From: Intoshia linei
Lineage: Eukaryota > Orthonectida > Rhopaluridae
Assembly (NCBI GenBank): GCA_001642005.1
Contig: LWCA01000039.1
Coordinates: 1-64,000 of the forward strand
Direction of reading: 5' to 3'
Length of the DNA stretch: 64,000 bases
Below are positions 38,201-50,100 of the stretch, in pieces. The notes under the pieces are model-generated. The model worked only from the letters and a program-made list of their open reading frames with translations. It was not told the origin of the DNA and made no database searches. Made by a program: the position numbers and the translations under genes. Numbering within the stretch: position 1 is the first letter of the stretch; each line of letters starts with the position of its first letter.

Positions 38201-41200
38201 TAAGATGCACGGTTTATCCTTTTCAAATCATTACATTCTTAAAAATAAACAATTACAATTATAAATGTAGTATAAATATAACAGGTAAGTAAAAAAATAA
38301 AATTACCTTCAAATGATAAACAATCGTCAGTTATTAGATTAGGTTGAGTTTCGTATTCATTTAGATATGATTTGATATCAAATAGGTTCATTCCAGAATC
38401 TTGAATATTTTCAAAAAATGTTTTCTATATAAAAAACCAAATATAACTAGCACTAAAAATTAAAATTATAATAACCTCAAAATAATTGATTTCATCTTCA
38501 TCTAATAATAGATTTTCATCAAAATCCGCCAACTGTAAATTGAATTAATCAACATTTACGAATTCAAAAGCAGTTCAAATTATAAATTCATCTTTTCCAT
38601 TTCATATACAGTATACAGTATACCATCGGTGCCAAATTGGGAACTCGACACTAGGGGTCCCAGAAATTATTTTGGGAACCAGCTAGTCCGACACTACGAC
38701 TCACACTTTATGATTCGATAATTATAAATATTTTTTAAAGTCCCTAAAATTACATTAAACTTAATAAAATATGCTTAATTCCTATATTTACTTTTTAGTG
38801 GTTATTTAATAGTCTCTGTTACTATAATATTGCATATTAAATATGTGTACGTCTCAATTATAATAGTTATTTAAAAATTATTCAAGGGTACGATTTTTTT
38901 GTAGTGTAGGGGTATTAACTGTACAGTATTTTGAGAAACGCTGCTATAATTATAATCTATATATATCTAATGTAGTACCTTGAACAAAAAAGATAAAATT
39001 GATTCAAATTTAGTAGTGAGCTATGATTTAATTTATTATTGTAAATATTAACAAACACTTTTGCAGACTCCAAATCATACAATGGACCGATAGGGTGTAA
39101 GGCAGACTTTTGAGCACACCAAAACATTTCTGAAATATTTTCCAGCATTTTAGCGGATGTCTAAATTTTTAATAATGATTACAAGCCTAATATTACATTG
39201 TACAGTGCGTGTCAAATGAACACACTGTATCTTAGATTAATTATATAAAATTCAACGACGTGTGTCTGTATTACCGTTTATTTAAAAAATTTTAAATCCT
39301 AGAATTTAAAAAAAATCAAATTCTAATTCCGTTTTTCGAGAGTGATACAGTATCGCAAATTTAATTCTCCAACATTGAGTCTTTCAGGGTCAAATACCCA
39401 AATTGTCCCTTTTTAAATAGAAAAAAATCGTATAATTTTAAAAAAACATAAATTCTAGGATAATTTTTAAAATCATTAATATCATCGCAAATATCAACCT
39501 CAGAAACTTACATCTTAATGATCACACCCCAAATGCCTTTTTTTAAATGAAAATATTCCAAGAATTTTAAAAAACATAAATTCTGGGAATCTTTTTAAAA
39601 TTATGAGTATTATCATATTACACAAAAAAATATTTGGAAAGTGAAAATAATGTATCAAACAAAAATCGCTCAATATACCTAAAAATAATGTACCTCAATA
39701 CACGTTTCGATTTCAAAATAATTTTCCATCGTCCAAATTAATTCATCCTTTACGTCATTCGAATTATCAATTATATCCATTTTGTTTGCAACTAAAATTA
39801 TATGCTTTTCCTTAATTGAAGATTTCAATGTATCCCGAATCAGAGGTAACCAATATTTTGAAATCTATTGTGATATTTAAGAAAAATTACATATAGAGTA
39901 TATTATACTGTTAGTATAATCTCTACATTTCGCCAATTCCAATAATTCGTCAAAAGGGCCAAAGTATAAAAAAATGTAAAACAAAGTAATAATATTATTA
40001 TATTAAATCATTTAATATATCCGTTATCTACTTCGCCAAATCATCTACAACAGGCATTCTCAACCCTTTTTCGCTGTGGACCATAAAATAATATTACAAA
40101 AAACCTGTTGACCCCCATAAAAATTAATAATAATGACAATTTTTAATGAATCATTACATTTGGGTAAAACGAATGATAGTCAAAAGACATGGAGTACTCT
40201 ATTTTTGCGAGATAATAAACTTGATGAACTATTAATATTAACCTTTAACCCGTAAATGTTCCCAAAATGGAACATGTTTTTCAGGTATTGTTTACAGTAC
40301 ATTATTAATTGTTTACCACATATTTTATCAGATCAATAAAAAGTCAGTATTTCTGAACCTTTATGTTTTAAAAACGACTTTATGTTACTGAAAATGTATA
40401 TAATATGTAAGAAATGTATATAATTTTCAAAAACCCCCAAAAAACTGCTGTGGAACCCGTTGAGAATTTCTGATCTACAATAAATAATTATAATGAAAAG
40501 TCCCAAAATTGGCGAATTAGAGAGAATACTGGACGTATTTTACATTTTGAACGGAATAAACATCATCGCATGAACAAACGACACAAATCACATCAGCCTA
40601 AATTGAAATAAATAAAATTTGATAAGTGTCTGAGTCGGTCAGTAAGGTACTCAGTACTGTATAGTATTTTTCAAATGTTTTAGTTAAATTATAATTATAC
40701 ATAAGAGACAAGCTAATGTACAACAAATGTATATATATTTCCATTTAAATCAGAGTTCCAAACCAGGGGACTAAAAATTTGGACATGGTATTTTTTCAAA
40801 AATGAAAACAATAAATTTATTACATTTTATATTTTTAATATATGAAACTTGAGATATATTGTATGTGTGGTTGAATTATTTTATATTAATTGAAGGACCG
40901 CAGAGCTAAAAAGGTGGGGAAACCCTTGGGTGATGATTTAAACAATTATTTATAATATATATAAAAAACCTCCATCATTTTAAAAAAATAATTTTCTTTT
41001 TCATCTTCCCGTACTAAAAAAATCAAAAATCATTATTTAAATGTGCATTCTCACAATTATAATCAACAATTTTTGCTGAAACATGCTCAGGGGTAACATC
41101 TTTTGGTATTATGATACTTTCACAAGTTTTTGGTACCTAAATTAGAATATTTTAAACCTTTATAGTAACAATTTTATGCTTCTGTAATCTTAATCCCGTA

Positions 41201-41724
41201 AATAATGAGCCCAAAATATCAGAACCCACCGTTCATAAGTTTTAGTTAAATTTATAAATAAATTTTTTTGAATGAAACGAAGATTATGTAAAATACTTGG
41301 ACTTGAAAAATTTATGGGTTTTTAGCTGTTAAATTTTTCTTTACAAAGTGAATTTTGGCTGGTATGGACAAAATTCAAAAGTTAAAAATTATGATATAAA
41401 CTCAATTACATATACAAATTTATAGTAGAATAATCAACGTCCCAAATTTCGCATTATCATTCAAATGGGGCGCCAGAAATAAAAAAAGTACCCGATATTT
41501 TTTTTAAATTAATTTTAAATTTAAAAAATAACCGTTTCAATAAAAACTTCGTTGATGAGAGACAAAATAATAGAGGTTTTGCCGACTCCACCTAAGTATA
41601 TTGTTAAAACATGGAAATAATAATTCATTGATCAATTAATGAATCAAGATACCGATAGAACCGAATAAAATTCAAAATCAGATCCGATAGAACACTACCA
41701 AGGCCCTCCACATAGGATTTTCAT
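35226..41724 (-). CDS. Miro-like (RHOT) mitochondrial GTPase, multi-exon, partly resolved
   Basis: Miro is a tail-anchored outer-mitochondrial GTPase that links mitochondria to kinesin and dynein. Exons supported by frame and family order are 41591-41533 (GVGKTSIILSL), 41136-41055 (PKDVTPEHVSAKIVDYN), 41013-40970, 40597-40544 (ADVICVVCSCDD), 39864-39694 (HIILVANKMDIID), 39160-39059 (TSAKMLENISEMF), 38532-38476, 38424-38307, 38110-38002, 37964-37871, 37827 to about 37640, 37494-37429, 35800-35675 and 35423-35226. NKMD and TSAK nucleotide-binding motifs of the first GTPase are present. The EF-hand loops are degenerate, and the second GTPase domain has no P-loop (VFKVGVWSSCDQLK at the expected site). 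The protein ends in a short hydrophobic, possibly tail-anchor, segment. The start is unsure: an ATG at 41,724 with donor after 41,712 keeps frame but shortens the P-loop. At least one exon near 36-37.6 kb is missing from my model. Confidence 0.75.
35985..36176 (-). mobile_element. Helitron-like 5' fragment in Miro intron
   Basis: On the minus strand it begins A|TCCTTACTTACTTG at 36,176, the family's TC start, and continues through 'aagaaagataaattttactt' into a 'cccttttttt' segment. The 3' end is missing. Confidence 0.45.
36830..37361 (+). repeat. Minisatellite with inverted terminal unit, in Miro intron
   Basis: Roughly twelve units of 35-45 bp are built on AACCAAACTTTCAAGGGG followed by TTTTTAAGATTTTTTTT. 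The text at 37,306-37,361 is the reverse complement of about 36,895-36,950 (landmark taaaactttaggggtggttt), so the array is bounded by an inverted copy and could fold back on itself. The strand bias is strong: G and T runs lie on the plus strand. Confidence 0.8.
39200..39620 (+). repeat. Helitron-family internal fragments in Miro intron
   Basis: Two consecutive stretches repeat the family phrases: 'aaattgtccctttttaaata' with 'aacctcagaaacttacatct', and 'ccaaatgcctttttttaaat'. Neither terminal signature is found. Confidence 0.45.
40051..40472. mobile_element. hAT-type MITE, 422 bp, perfect 8-bp target duplication
   Basis: The element starts CAGGCATTCTCAACCC and ends GTTGAGAATTTCTG. The flanking atctacaa at 40,043-40,050 and 40,473-40,480 is identical, which fits hAT transposition. 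It lies in a Miro intron. A truncated relative in reverse orientation is at 4,817-5,100. It encodes no transposase. Confidence 0.75.
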
Positions 41725-42252
41725 CTGAGTATATAGTTATAAAATTTAAAAATATATTTTTAAGGTTTTTCTTGCCACAAATTATCATTTCAATTTTCAT
41801 TCTCATCATAGTACAGTCAAAATCTCATTTAACGAAAATATTAGAAATGTAACTGTATTAGAAATATGCTGCTGCACACATGACTTAAATTTATCACAAT
41901 TATATTTAATATAAACAAATAATTTAATTTTTTATTATACAAAAAGATTCCACATTTCGTGGAATCGTGAACCACGACTTTATAAAAGAGTCGATCTAAT
42001 ATTTAAAACTATAAAACCATAACAATATTTAAAAAAACTCCTAAAAACTACTAAAAAATAAAATAATATTGCATTTACGCGTTCGTTAAATGAGATTTTA
42101 ACTGTATCAGTAAGTTACATACAAGTAGACCAGAATGAAATTAAACAACAAACGGAGAAACGAATAAGTAAATGATAAATAAATAATATTAATTAATAAA
42201 TGGGAAACTTATTAATATTCGTTAAACGGTAGTGGGAAAATTAACACACATA
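41725..42252. promoter_or_regulatory. Divergent interval between Miro-like gene and the split frame
   Basis: These 528 bp separate the presumed Miro start (minus) from the ATG at 42,253 (plus). The sequence is AT-rich with no motif I can assign. Promoters for both directions presumably lie here, by position only. Confidence 0.3.
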
Positions 42253-42360
42253 ATGGCATTACACAAAAAAAAATATAGTTTAATGGACCACCACTCATTC
42301 TTAACTTGGAGTAATGAAGCAAAGAGAAGAGTAGAGAATGATACAAATATAGTCTTAGAT

Positions 42361-43319
42361 CATGGGTTCTTAACCTTTTTCCACTTGTATTATATTTGTA
42401 TTATATACTTGGATTTGTCTAGTTCCATCTTCTATTCAAAAGACCCAAAATTAAGTTATTTGACATGAGTAACAAACAAAATTATTATAAATATACTAAT
42501 GTGTTCTTTGTTGTTCTTTATTTTCAATTATTTCTAAAAACCGAGGAATTTTGTTACTTTGCAATGCAATTCTTAGGTCGTGAGATGCATTAAGTCGGTT
42601 TCTATATTTGTTTTTGAGATATAGTAAACTATAAAATCCTTTTTCACACAAATATGTAGTGGAAAATGGAATAAGGACATTTAATGCCTTGGTAGATAGA
42701 TTAGGATAAGTGGACAATTGTGAACTCCAAAATAATTGCAAACATTGGTCATCGAATTTCATTTTAATCAAAGAATTATTCCTTAAATCAATTCAATCTT
42801 CCATCAATGTATCATCTGTCAAATGATTTAATTTAAATAAAAATGGATCGCGTATCCAAAAATCGCAAGTTTTTAAATTTCCTCCAGGCAAAAAATTCTC
42901 AAATGAAATAGATAATGAGCTTAAGTGTGTTAAAACTGCCAATTTCACGATTTTATTGAAAAGTTTCGATTCTTTCATTGTTTCATCTAAGCTAGAAAAC
43001 CTAGATACGTTTTCATGTCTAATATTGTCTTCCCACAATGATATTTTATCTTTAAATGCATTTAGCTTTTCATACGCCAATATTACGTTCATATTTTTAC
43101 CTTCAAAAAAAATATTTGCATCGTTCAATTTGCAAAAAATATTAGTTAAATATGCTACATGACATAATACTTAAATAAATATGCCCATTATATTATATTA
43201 CATATGAAATACAAATGAAATTAACTTTATTTTCGAATATTCATGCAATTTCAAAAAATATAGCTGCAGAATGATTTTCTTTCAAAAATATTTCTAGCAC
43301 CCCCGGTTAAGAACCCATG
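42361..43319 (-). mobile_element. hAT element, 959 bp, with 15-bp inverted ends
   Basis: The ends CATGGGTTCTTAACC are perfect inverted repeats, and tcttagat at 42,353-42,360 and 43,320-43,327 is a perfect 8-bp target duplication. The minus strand encodes the C-terminal part of a ZBED/SCAND3-like hAT transposase; the N-terminal zinc finger and most of the catalytic domain are missing. Unmutated ends suggest a fairly recent insertion driven by another copy. Confidence 0.9.
42496..43128 (-). pseudogene. hAT transposase C-terminal remnant
   Basis: Two consecutive minus-strand frames, 43128-42793 and 42771-42496, are separated by a stop and short gap. The second contains STKALNVLIPFSTTYLCEKG and then LKNKYRNRLN, the hAT dimerisation block of the ZBED5/FAM200/SCAND3 group. 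The first has the helical region that usually precedes it (FWIRDPF, LSSLSISFENF). The protein is far shorter than a working transposase of about 600 residues. Confidence 0.8.
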
Positions 43320-43792
43320 TCTTAGATATTGATGTTGATGAATATTTATTTGAACGCGAATTTAACGGGAAATTAGAAAATATGGCAATCATATTACTAC
43401 TTTTTGTAGAGAAAAAACAGTATTTTTATGACTTTCAGTGGGACTTCCATTGAGGGATTTATAAATTTATAAAAATTATAAAATTCTGTTTTTATAAATT
43501 TCAATGCAAAAAATTGTGGCTAAAAAAACTCAACCACAAAATATAACGCTTGGGGTGGCAAGTGTGTTATTTCTGGAAAAGGTTGATAAAAAACGATTTC
43601 AAATAAAAAAATACCGTCTCCAAGCAATAATATGTTTATCTCCGTTTTATCACAAATCATTTCATTTTTAAAACAAAAAGTTTATTTGAGATTATGACAA
43701 CATATTCAATTTGAAATAGAATTTATTATTTAAAGATTGAAACCATGAGTTGGTATTTTATCTTAAACTGTACATTTAAATTATAAATCTAG

Positions 43793-45750
43793 TTTGACAC
43801 AAGATACTCATTTAGAAAAATATACTTATCATGCAAAATTTATCGAATTGGGATTAATAACAGAACACAATATTAACCAAATCAAACTTATAAATCAGAC
43901 AATTTTCCCCATTAAATATGGTGAATCTTTTTACAAAAAATGTACAATATCTAGCGATCTTTGTAAATGTGGTAATTTTATAAATTATTATGTAGTACCA
44001 ATAGGTTTAATTCAGGGGTCTTCAACGGATGTTTGAGGTTTTGTGTGCGATATAATAAACCATTCAAATATTTTTATTTTTAAGTCACGCTATTTTATTC
44101 AGTCATATTATTCAATTATGTACATTTTATATATATGTAGAAGTTTCAATATGTTTTGATATATTTGTATCGAAATACTATTTAAAAATACGGGTCTGCA
44201 GGATAAGAATTTACCATAACCATACATAACATTACAAACATACCAGAAATAATTCAAAATTTTAATTTATATTATTAATTACATCAATATTGTGCTGAAA
44301 AAGTTAAAAAATTGTTTTATATATTATACCATGAAGCGCTTTTTAAAATAATGAAATTTGCGAAAAATGAGTAACAGATCTGCTTGACTTATGATAATTT
44401 CGAAAACTTTATGCCTAAAAATTACTATCTATAGTTTTGATTATAGAAATAAATACTTTATACCCGCCATTAAATATCAATAGAGTTTAAAAAATAAAAT
44501 TGTCAACCGGTGAAAATAGTGCTTATCTGGCGTACGATTTTAAAAGATTAATTCAACCCCAATATGTAAAGATACAGCCTCGTATATTCGTATTGATTGA
44601 GTGTGTAATGATTTCATTATTGGATGCATATCTTTCAACTGATATGGGGTTTACATTGAAGATTATTATATCAGTGTTGACTTAAAATAGGTGAAGACCG
44701 TAGGTTAATTGAATGATTAATCAATATTTTTGTTTATAATTATAATTATAATTATTTAGCCTTTTATAAAGGATTAATTGTCGGCAATGTTTGCTGTAAA
44801 ATCATATCTGTCGGTGGTATTTCTTGTTTGTACATCATGACCTTGGGATGTCTTCCCTCTTATCGGTGTGTTGGAATAGGTATTTTTTAATGTTAATGTA
44901 GACTAGTATTTCTCAAATTTTGAGATTTTTTTCCATTTGTAAATGAAATCATAATTTGACTTTTGAATTGATTTATTATAAGATTTTAGGTGGTTAATTA
45001 GCAAATTTAGTTATTTTAATTGGAAAAAACATTTATCAAAATTATAATGCTAATTTTTAAATTAGCTAAAATGTCATATAAGGTGGGTTATTTGGGAAAC
45101 AAAGCGTAAATGATTATTTTTCTCGTGGTGTTATGAAATTGTTAATGTGTCGTCAACGAGAATAGGTTGAGAAGCACTGATCTAAAAATTCAATCTAAAA
45201 GTAGTCAGATCTCACGATAAAGATATGACCAAGTCCTTGCAATTGTAGTGAACTTTTTGAAGTGAAACCCTAAAAATTTTAAATTTTTTAAAAAAAGACA
45301 AAACATTTAAAAATTATTGAAAATATGGGGCGAGCAGAGAAAATTTTAAAAGACCCACAGGTTAAGAATGGATGTCGATTTCGTTATTATTCAAATTTTA
45401 CATATTTGCTAGGACCCTTCATTTGGTCAATGAAACAAATGACCCACTTTTCGAAATGTTGGTATAAATCATTATATATGTATTTTAGGATCAAAAATGT
45501 TGGAATATGTACATCAATTGGCTAAAGATAAAAATATACGACTGATTCAATTGTAATTTTTAGTATTTAATTCTACTGAAATAATCAAATTGACTAAACT
45601 ATTTTAAACTTTAGACATGTTCACACTGTGAATAATGACGCTGTGCAATTTTACAAGAAACGAAATTACACCATATCGGCTACCGTTGAAAACTACTATT
45701 GTTTACTAGAGCCAAAATCTGCTTTTATATTGGAAAAAATGTTGGATTAA
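43793..45750 (+). CDS. NAA50: N-alpha-acetyltransferase 50 (NAA50/San), 5' exon unsettled
   Basis: This enzyme acetylates the amino termini of Met-starting proteins using acetyl-CoA, usually with the NatA complex, and supports sister-chromatid cohesion. Exons are 43793-43971, 44760-44879, 45489-45552 and 45615-45750, all GT-AG and in phase. Recognised stretches are HNINQIKLINQTIFPIKYGE, LYIMTLGCLPSYRCVGIG (acetyl-CoA loop RxxGxG kept), SKMLEYVHQLAKDKNI and NNDAVQFYKKRNYTI. The region aligned to human NAA50 is essentially full length. The first exon listed begins at a splice acceptor with no in-frame ATG, so an upstream exon must supply the start. This implies an N-terminal extension of more than 20 residues over the human protein. 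The candidate exon is the hAT-split frame upstream. Confidence 0.88.
44905..45178. repeat. Possible hAT-like MITE in NAA50 intron
   Basis: The left edge TAGTATTTCTCAAA and the right edge GGTTGAGAAGCACTG are loosely inverted (CAGTGCTTCTCAACC on the other strand), a common hAT MITE terminus. The target duplication is not clear. A separate CAGGGGTCTTCAAC end lies near 44,014. Confidence 0.35.
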
Positions 45751-45754
45751 TAAA
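45749..45754 (+). terminator. AATAAA overlapping the NAA50 stop codon
   Basis: The stop reads gat-TAA-taaa, so AATAAA overlaps the TAA. The same arrangement occurs at the Miro-like gene, pointing to very short 3' UTRs. Confidence 0.5.
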
Positions 45755-47163
45755 ATTGTACCATGTACATTTTTATATTAAATAATTACCCACATTCTAA
45801 ATTACTTGAGTGGTATCTAAACTTGTGTTTGCCATACCCTTATATAATAATATATAGGATATATACAAATAAATAGGTAGTATATTTGCGTTCTTAAATT
45901 TTTCGATTTAATATGAAATGTCCCTTATATATGAAGAAATATGTTTGAAACTACACTAATTAATACAAATACAAACAGTACAAATCCTATTTAACATGTA
46001 AGTTTAATGATTACATTTGAATGAATTTATGAATATTAAAATTAGGAAATTGTCAAGACTATTTAAATTAGAGGTGTCCATTTAATTTTACTCAGTATTA
46101 CTTATTTTTACACAGATTGTAATAAAATTGTCAACTTTTACACTAATAATTAAAACTGCTCAAAATAACAATATTTTCTAATTTTTTATCATTTACTTGA
46201 GCATATATTTTTTTCCATTATGTATTGAAGTTTAAATTATTATATACGTAATTTAATAATTTCCAATGTAATTGAAATTTCTGAGTTAAGACTATTAACT
46301 AATACCTTTAAATGTATATAAATCAGTTATGATTCCGAGAATAGATTTTCTGGTGTTTACACCTTATTTATTTTGTAATATTGGTTGGTTCTGCAGTATT
46401 TTATTCTTAACTGGGGTTGGTAGGGACCAATTTTATCTTTTAAATTTATGCATATATTTCATTTTAACTGCTTTATAATAATCTATTCATTTCCATGTTA
46501 AATTAATTATATCTGACATTTATTCCAGTATATTTTGAGTTGATTAGTTAGTCAGGTGGTTCCCAAACTTTATCCACCATGGACATTGTCACAAAAAAAT
46601 GTGTGGACCACATAATTTTTAAAAAAATCCCTTTAATCCTGAACACGTCATTAAGGTAATATTTACATTTTATATTATTATATTATATATTATTTATATT
46701 TTTTCTTAAATCGAAAATTTAACATTAGTTTCAAACATAATTATGGTGAACTACCATATCCGAGACCCTTCTACCGCTGGATCTCAACGAAATTTTTTTA
46801 GGATGAGGCTTTAATTTACTAAATTAAGAATTAAAATTTTTACCGATCTCTAGGTATACAAAAACCACATTACACCATTGAATGCATTATTAATGATGTA
46901 TTTTATCATTCATTTGAATTACAATTTTTAGTGTCAGTAACGCAGTGTTCGGCAGACTTTTTTTCAGTGCCCTTAAAAATGTACATAATCTATAATTATT
47001 TAGGATCAATCTTAAAATTTTTATTAGAAAATCGAAAATGTTTAATATTTGACTTACTTTGTACTTAGATGTCAAATAAAATTCGGATACAATTTAAGAA
47101 TAAAATTAAGGTTAACACTTAATTTATAGATTATATTATAATGTAATTAGTAAATGACATCTT
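45755..47163. other. Convergent intergenic spacer
   Basis: This 1.4 kb lies between the 3' ends of NAA50 and the cysteine peptidase. A hAT-like left end CAGGTGGTTCCCAAACTTT begins at 46,553, but I could not find its partner. No coding evidence was seen. Confidence 0.5.
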
Positions 47164-50100
47164 TCAAGCTTTAGTAACTTGAAAATAAAACGGAGAAGTT
47201 GTGATTCCAATATCATTTTTACCCATTGCTATTTTCGCGTATCCATTAGCTCCCCAATGTGTAGACCAAGAATTTTTTAAAATCCAAAAAGGAATATCAT
47301 TTTCATGTCCATAACCGACAAGTAAAACACTGTGATCCAAATCACTTGGAGACGTTTTACAAGCCGTAGTATTAAGAATACCAGTTGTATATAAACCAAA
47401 CTCATCACAACTAGCATCGATGCTTATAGTGATTGGGCCATATTTAAGTAAAGCCAGTTTTAATGCAGTGTCATTCCTTTGAGAAATATATCCGCAATTT
47501 ACAATTTTTACGGCTTTATTTGAATTTTTACACTTTGCATCAACTCCAATGTATCTTCCATATTGTATATCTGTTGACAGTCCTCCATTTTCTTTCATGT
47601 AGGAACATGCATAATTTTCTAAGCCTCCGTGGCAACCATTGTTTCCCTTATCCCATGAACAATCCACTAAAATATACTACATGTATTACATTTTTAATTA
47701 CAATTATAATTGTTGTTGAAAAATCATAAACAACCTTTCTACAACAACGTCTGAACCCTCATTTCATGGAACCATTTACAGTATCTTAGATAGTTAATTA
47801 TCTTTACATTTTTTAACGCATCGACCGCGTAGTAATGCGTTTTACTAAATTGTTCCAAAAAAAGTTAAAATTGGATTTTTTAAAAATTTAAATTTTCTAA
47901 TCCATATTAAAATTCTGTAATTATGCACCAAAAATATATTCGAAATTCAAATACAACGTAGTTAAATATTTGTATTTTATGTTTAAGGTTTATGTTTATG
48001 TTATGTTTAATATTTGTTGGTGAAAAATAATTTTTAATATATTATCAACCAATATTTCGATTAAAATCAAAAATGGAAATGTGATATTGAAATATCACTT
48101 AAACCTGAGCCTTAAGTTGAATTTGAAAACTCGAATTCTCAAGGGGAAAATAACACAGTTGGCAACCCTGATTAATTATCAAAATTTTTAAGTAGAATTA
48201 TATGAAGTTATTATCTACAGTAATACATTTTTGTAGCCCTACTTTAATGGGTTCGTAGAAGTAATTTGAACCATAATAGATTTAATTTTTAATGTTAAAA
48301 TTAGATATATCCGGCTTCGGCAGAGCTAGGTGCTGTTTGTACAAAGTACAAAACAGCCAAGCTAGTTAATTATAAATTTAATTCCAATTTATTTCAATAT
48401 AACAATTTGAAAGAATGTGTATTTTAATTATAATTCGTGGAAAATTAAATTTATTAGAAATTTAGCATCTTAAAATGTTATTCATCAAATTTAATATGTA
48501 TGAGATTGTTTTACGCTGATTTAATAATTCAATTAAAAAAATTTTTTTAGGATCTATTTTTAATTAAAAATCTAAAAAATTAATCTCTAATCTTATAACA
48601 TAACAAAATTATAACATTCTCATGAAAATATTTAAAAAAAGTACTAAAAATTTAGGGTGATAAAGTTTTAAAATTACAAAATAAATAAAAAGTGTTTGTA
48701 TAAAACTTCAAATTTAAGTTAAATTCAGCAAAATATAAATGTTTCCATGATAAAATTTAAAATTATTGAGTTATTATTATATGAGTTGTTAATAACTTAT
48801 TAATTGTGACATTTTTGGAGTGGCAAATTTAAATGTATACTCATTGAATTTATGAAATTGGAATCGTTGTTATAGAACTGATCCATGGAGTAATTTTCTG
48901 GCAACTCTGAGCAGCGTATTCGTTCAAAAGATCGTAAATCAAATGATCGTAGATTATCATTAATAGTGCGTCACACAATTTCACACGTTAAAACTATTAA
49001 AATTGGGCATTGCGTAGCAAACAAGTTATAATGTAAATTTGGTCTATTTAATAATTATAAATCATAAACCCAGGGATCCATATGAAACACTTTGCTGTCC
49101 TGATCTAACTAAAAATTTAACAAAATTTTTTCTTGTTTATTCTTTTACTGTTTTTTAAATTAAATCTCATTGTGCAACTAAATTGCTAATTAGTAAAATT
49201 GATAAAATATACAACAATTCCGCGAAACGCCACCCAGGTGACTTGTAAATCGGAATAGAAAATTGTAAATTAAATTGATTACCCAATTCTTGCTCCGACA
49301 GTATTATTCGTTGAGTCTGATTCAGAAAGTAGGACCCTTCCATTGCACCAGTCGTACCAAAGCTCCAACAAGAACCGCAAATGGATTGATCTTTAATAGG
49401 ACTTACAGCATCATAGCTACGCCAATCAAATTGTTCGAGATTTAGAATTTCCTCAATTTCTTCACGAGAACACATTCTTATTAAATAAGGATTCAAACTA
49501 TTGTATGAAATGTCTGTAAGATGTACATTTCCAGTGCTAGAGTCATATAGTGACTTAAAAACATGATTTGGTGTATGCAATCGACAGCCTTTTCTAGAAT
49601 GATTGGATTCGTTTAATAAATTTTCACATTCCTTTTTAACACTATCAAATATCTTCATACTCAACGTATCAACTTTATAGAAAGAAGTGTAAACGTATTG
49701 GTAAAAATCATAATGACTATTTTCCAAAATGTTCCGACCTTGCATTTCTAACGCTTTAATTAAATAGTCTTTAGATTTCAATTTTTTCATGTATAATGTG
49801 TATGTGTTGTTACGTCCCATTTCATTTTTTATATAAACAAATTTTTCCACATTACCGTATAGTGGATGCGATAAAATCTTTTCTAATGTAAATAATTTTA
49901 AATTTGGAACTGTAGTGTATATTATTACCGATCCTTCTTTGAAACACCTTTTTCTATCTTTACCCATTACAATACTCATGGATTTCCCATTATAATATAA
50001 TTTTTGAATCAACCCATCATAAAAACTGACCAAACTGTAATCGTTTCCAATATGGTATTCTTTAAACCTTTGAATTATTTCGGCTCCAGGTATTGAAATG

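Larger units (their letters stand above)
42253..43453 (+). pseudogene. Short reading frame split by a hAT insertion
   Basis: From ATG 42,253 the frame reads MALHKKKYSLMDHHSFLTWS... to ...NDTNIVLD at 42,360, where a hAT element begins. Past the element and one copy of the 8-bp duplication it resumes in frame at 43,328 (IDVDEYLFEREFNGKLENMA) and stops at 43,453. Without the insert it would be 77 codons. I do not recognise the protein. It lies 340 bp upstream of the first visible NAA50 exon, which has no start codon and an acceptor at its 5' edge, so this may be that gene's 5' exon. A weak donor (ca|gtggga near 43,437) would give the right phase. Whether it was ever translated is not shown. Confidence 0.45.

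Noticed and set aside
38957-39058. Extension of the Miro exon past AAA|GTGTTT as coding sequence
   Set aside because: Its later donor is out of phase with the next family-matching exon, whereas the GTGTTT donor joins in frame.
44500-44685. 61-codon frame between NAA50 exons, first considered as the acetyl-CoA-binding exon
   Set aside because: The true exon (LYIMTLGCLPSYR...) was found at 44,760-44,879 with correct phase on both sides.
45325-45525. 66-codon frame running into the third NAA50 exon
   Set aside because: Only its tail, read in another frame after an acceptor at 45,488, belongs to NAA50; the rest has no family match.
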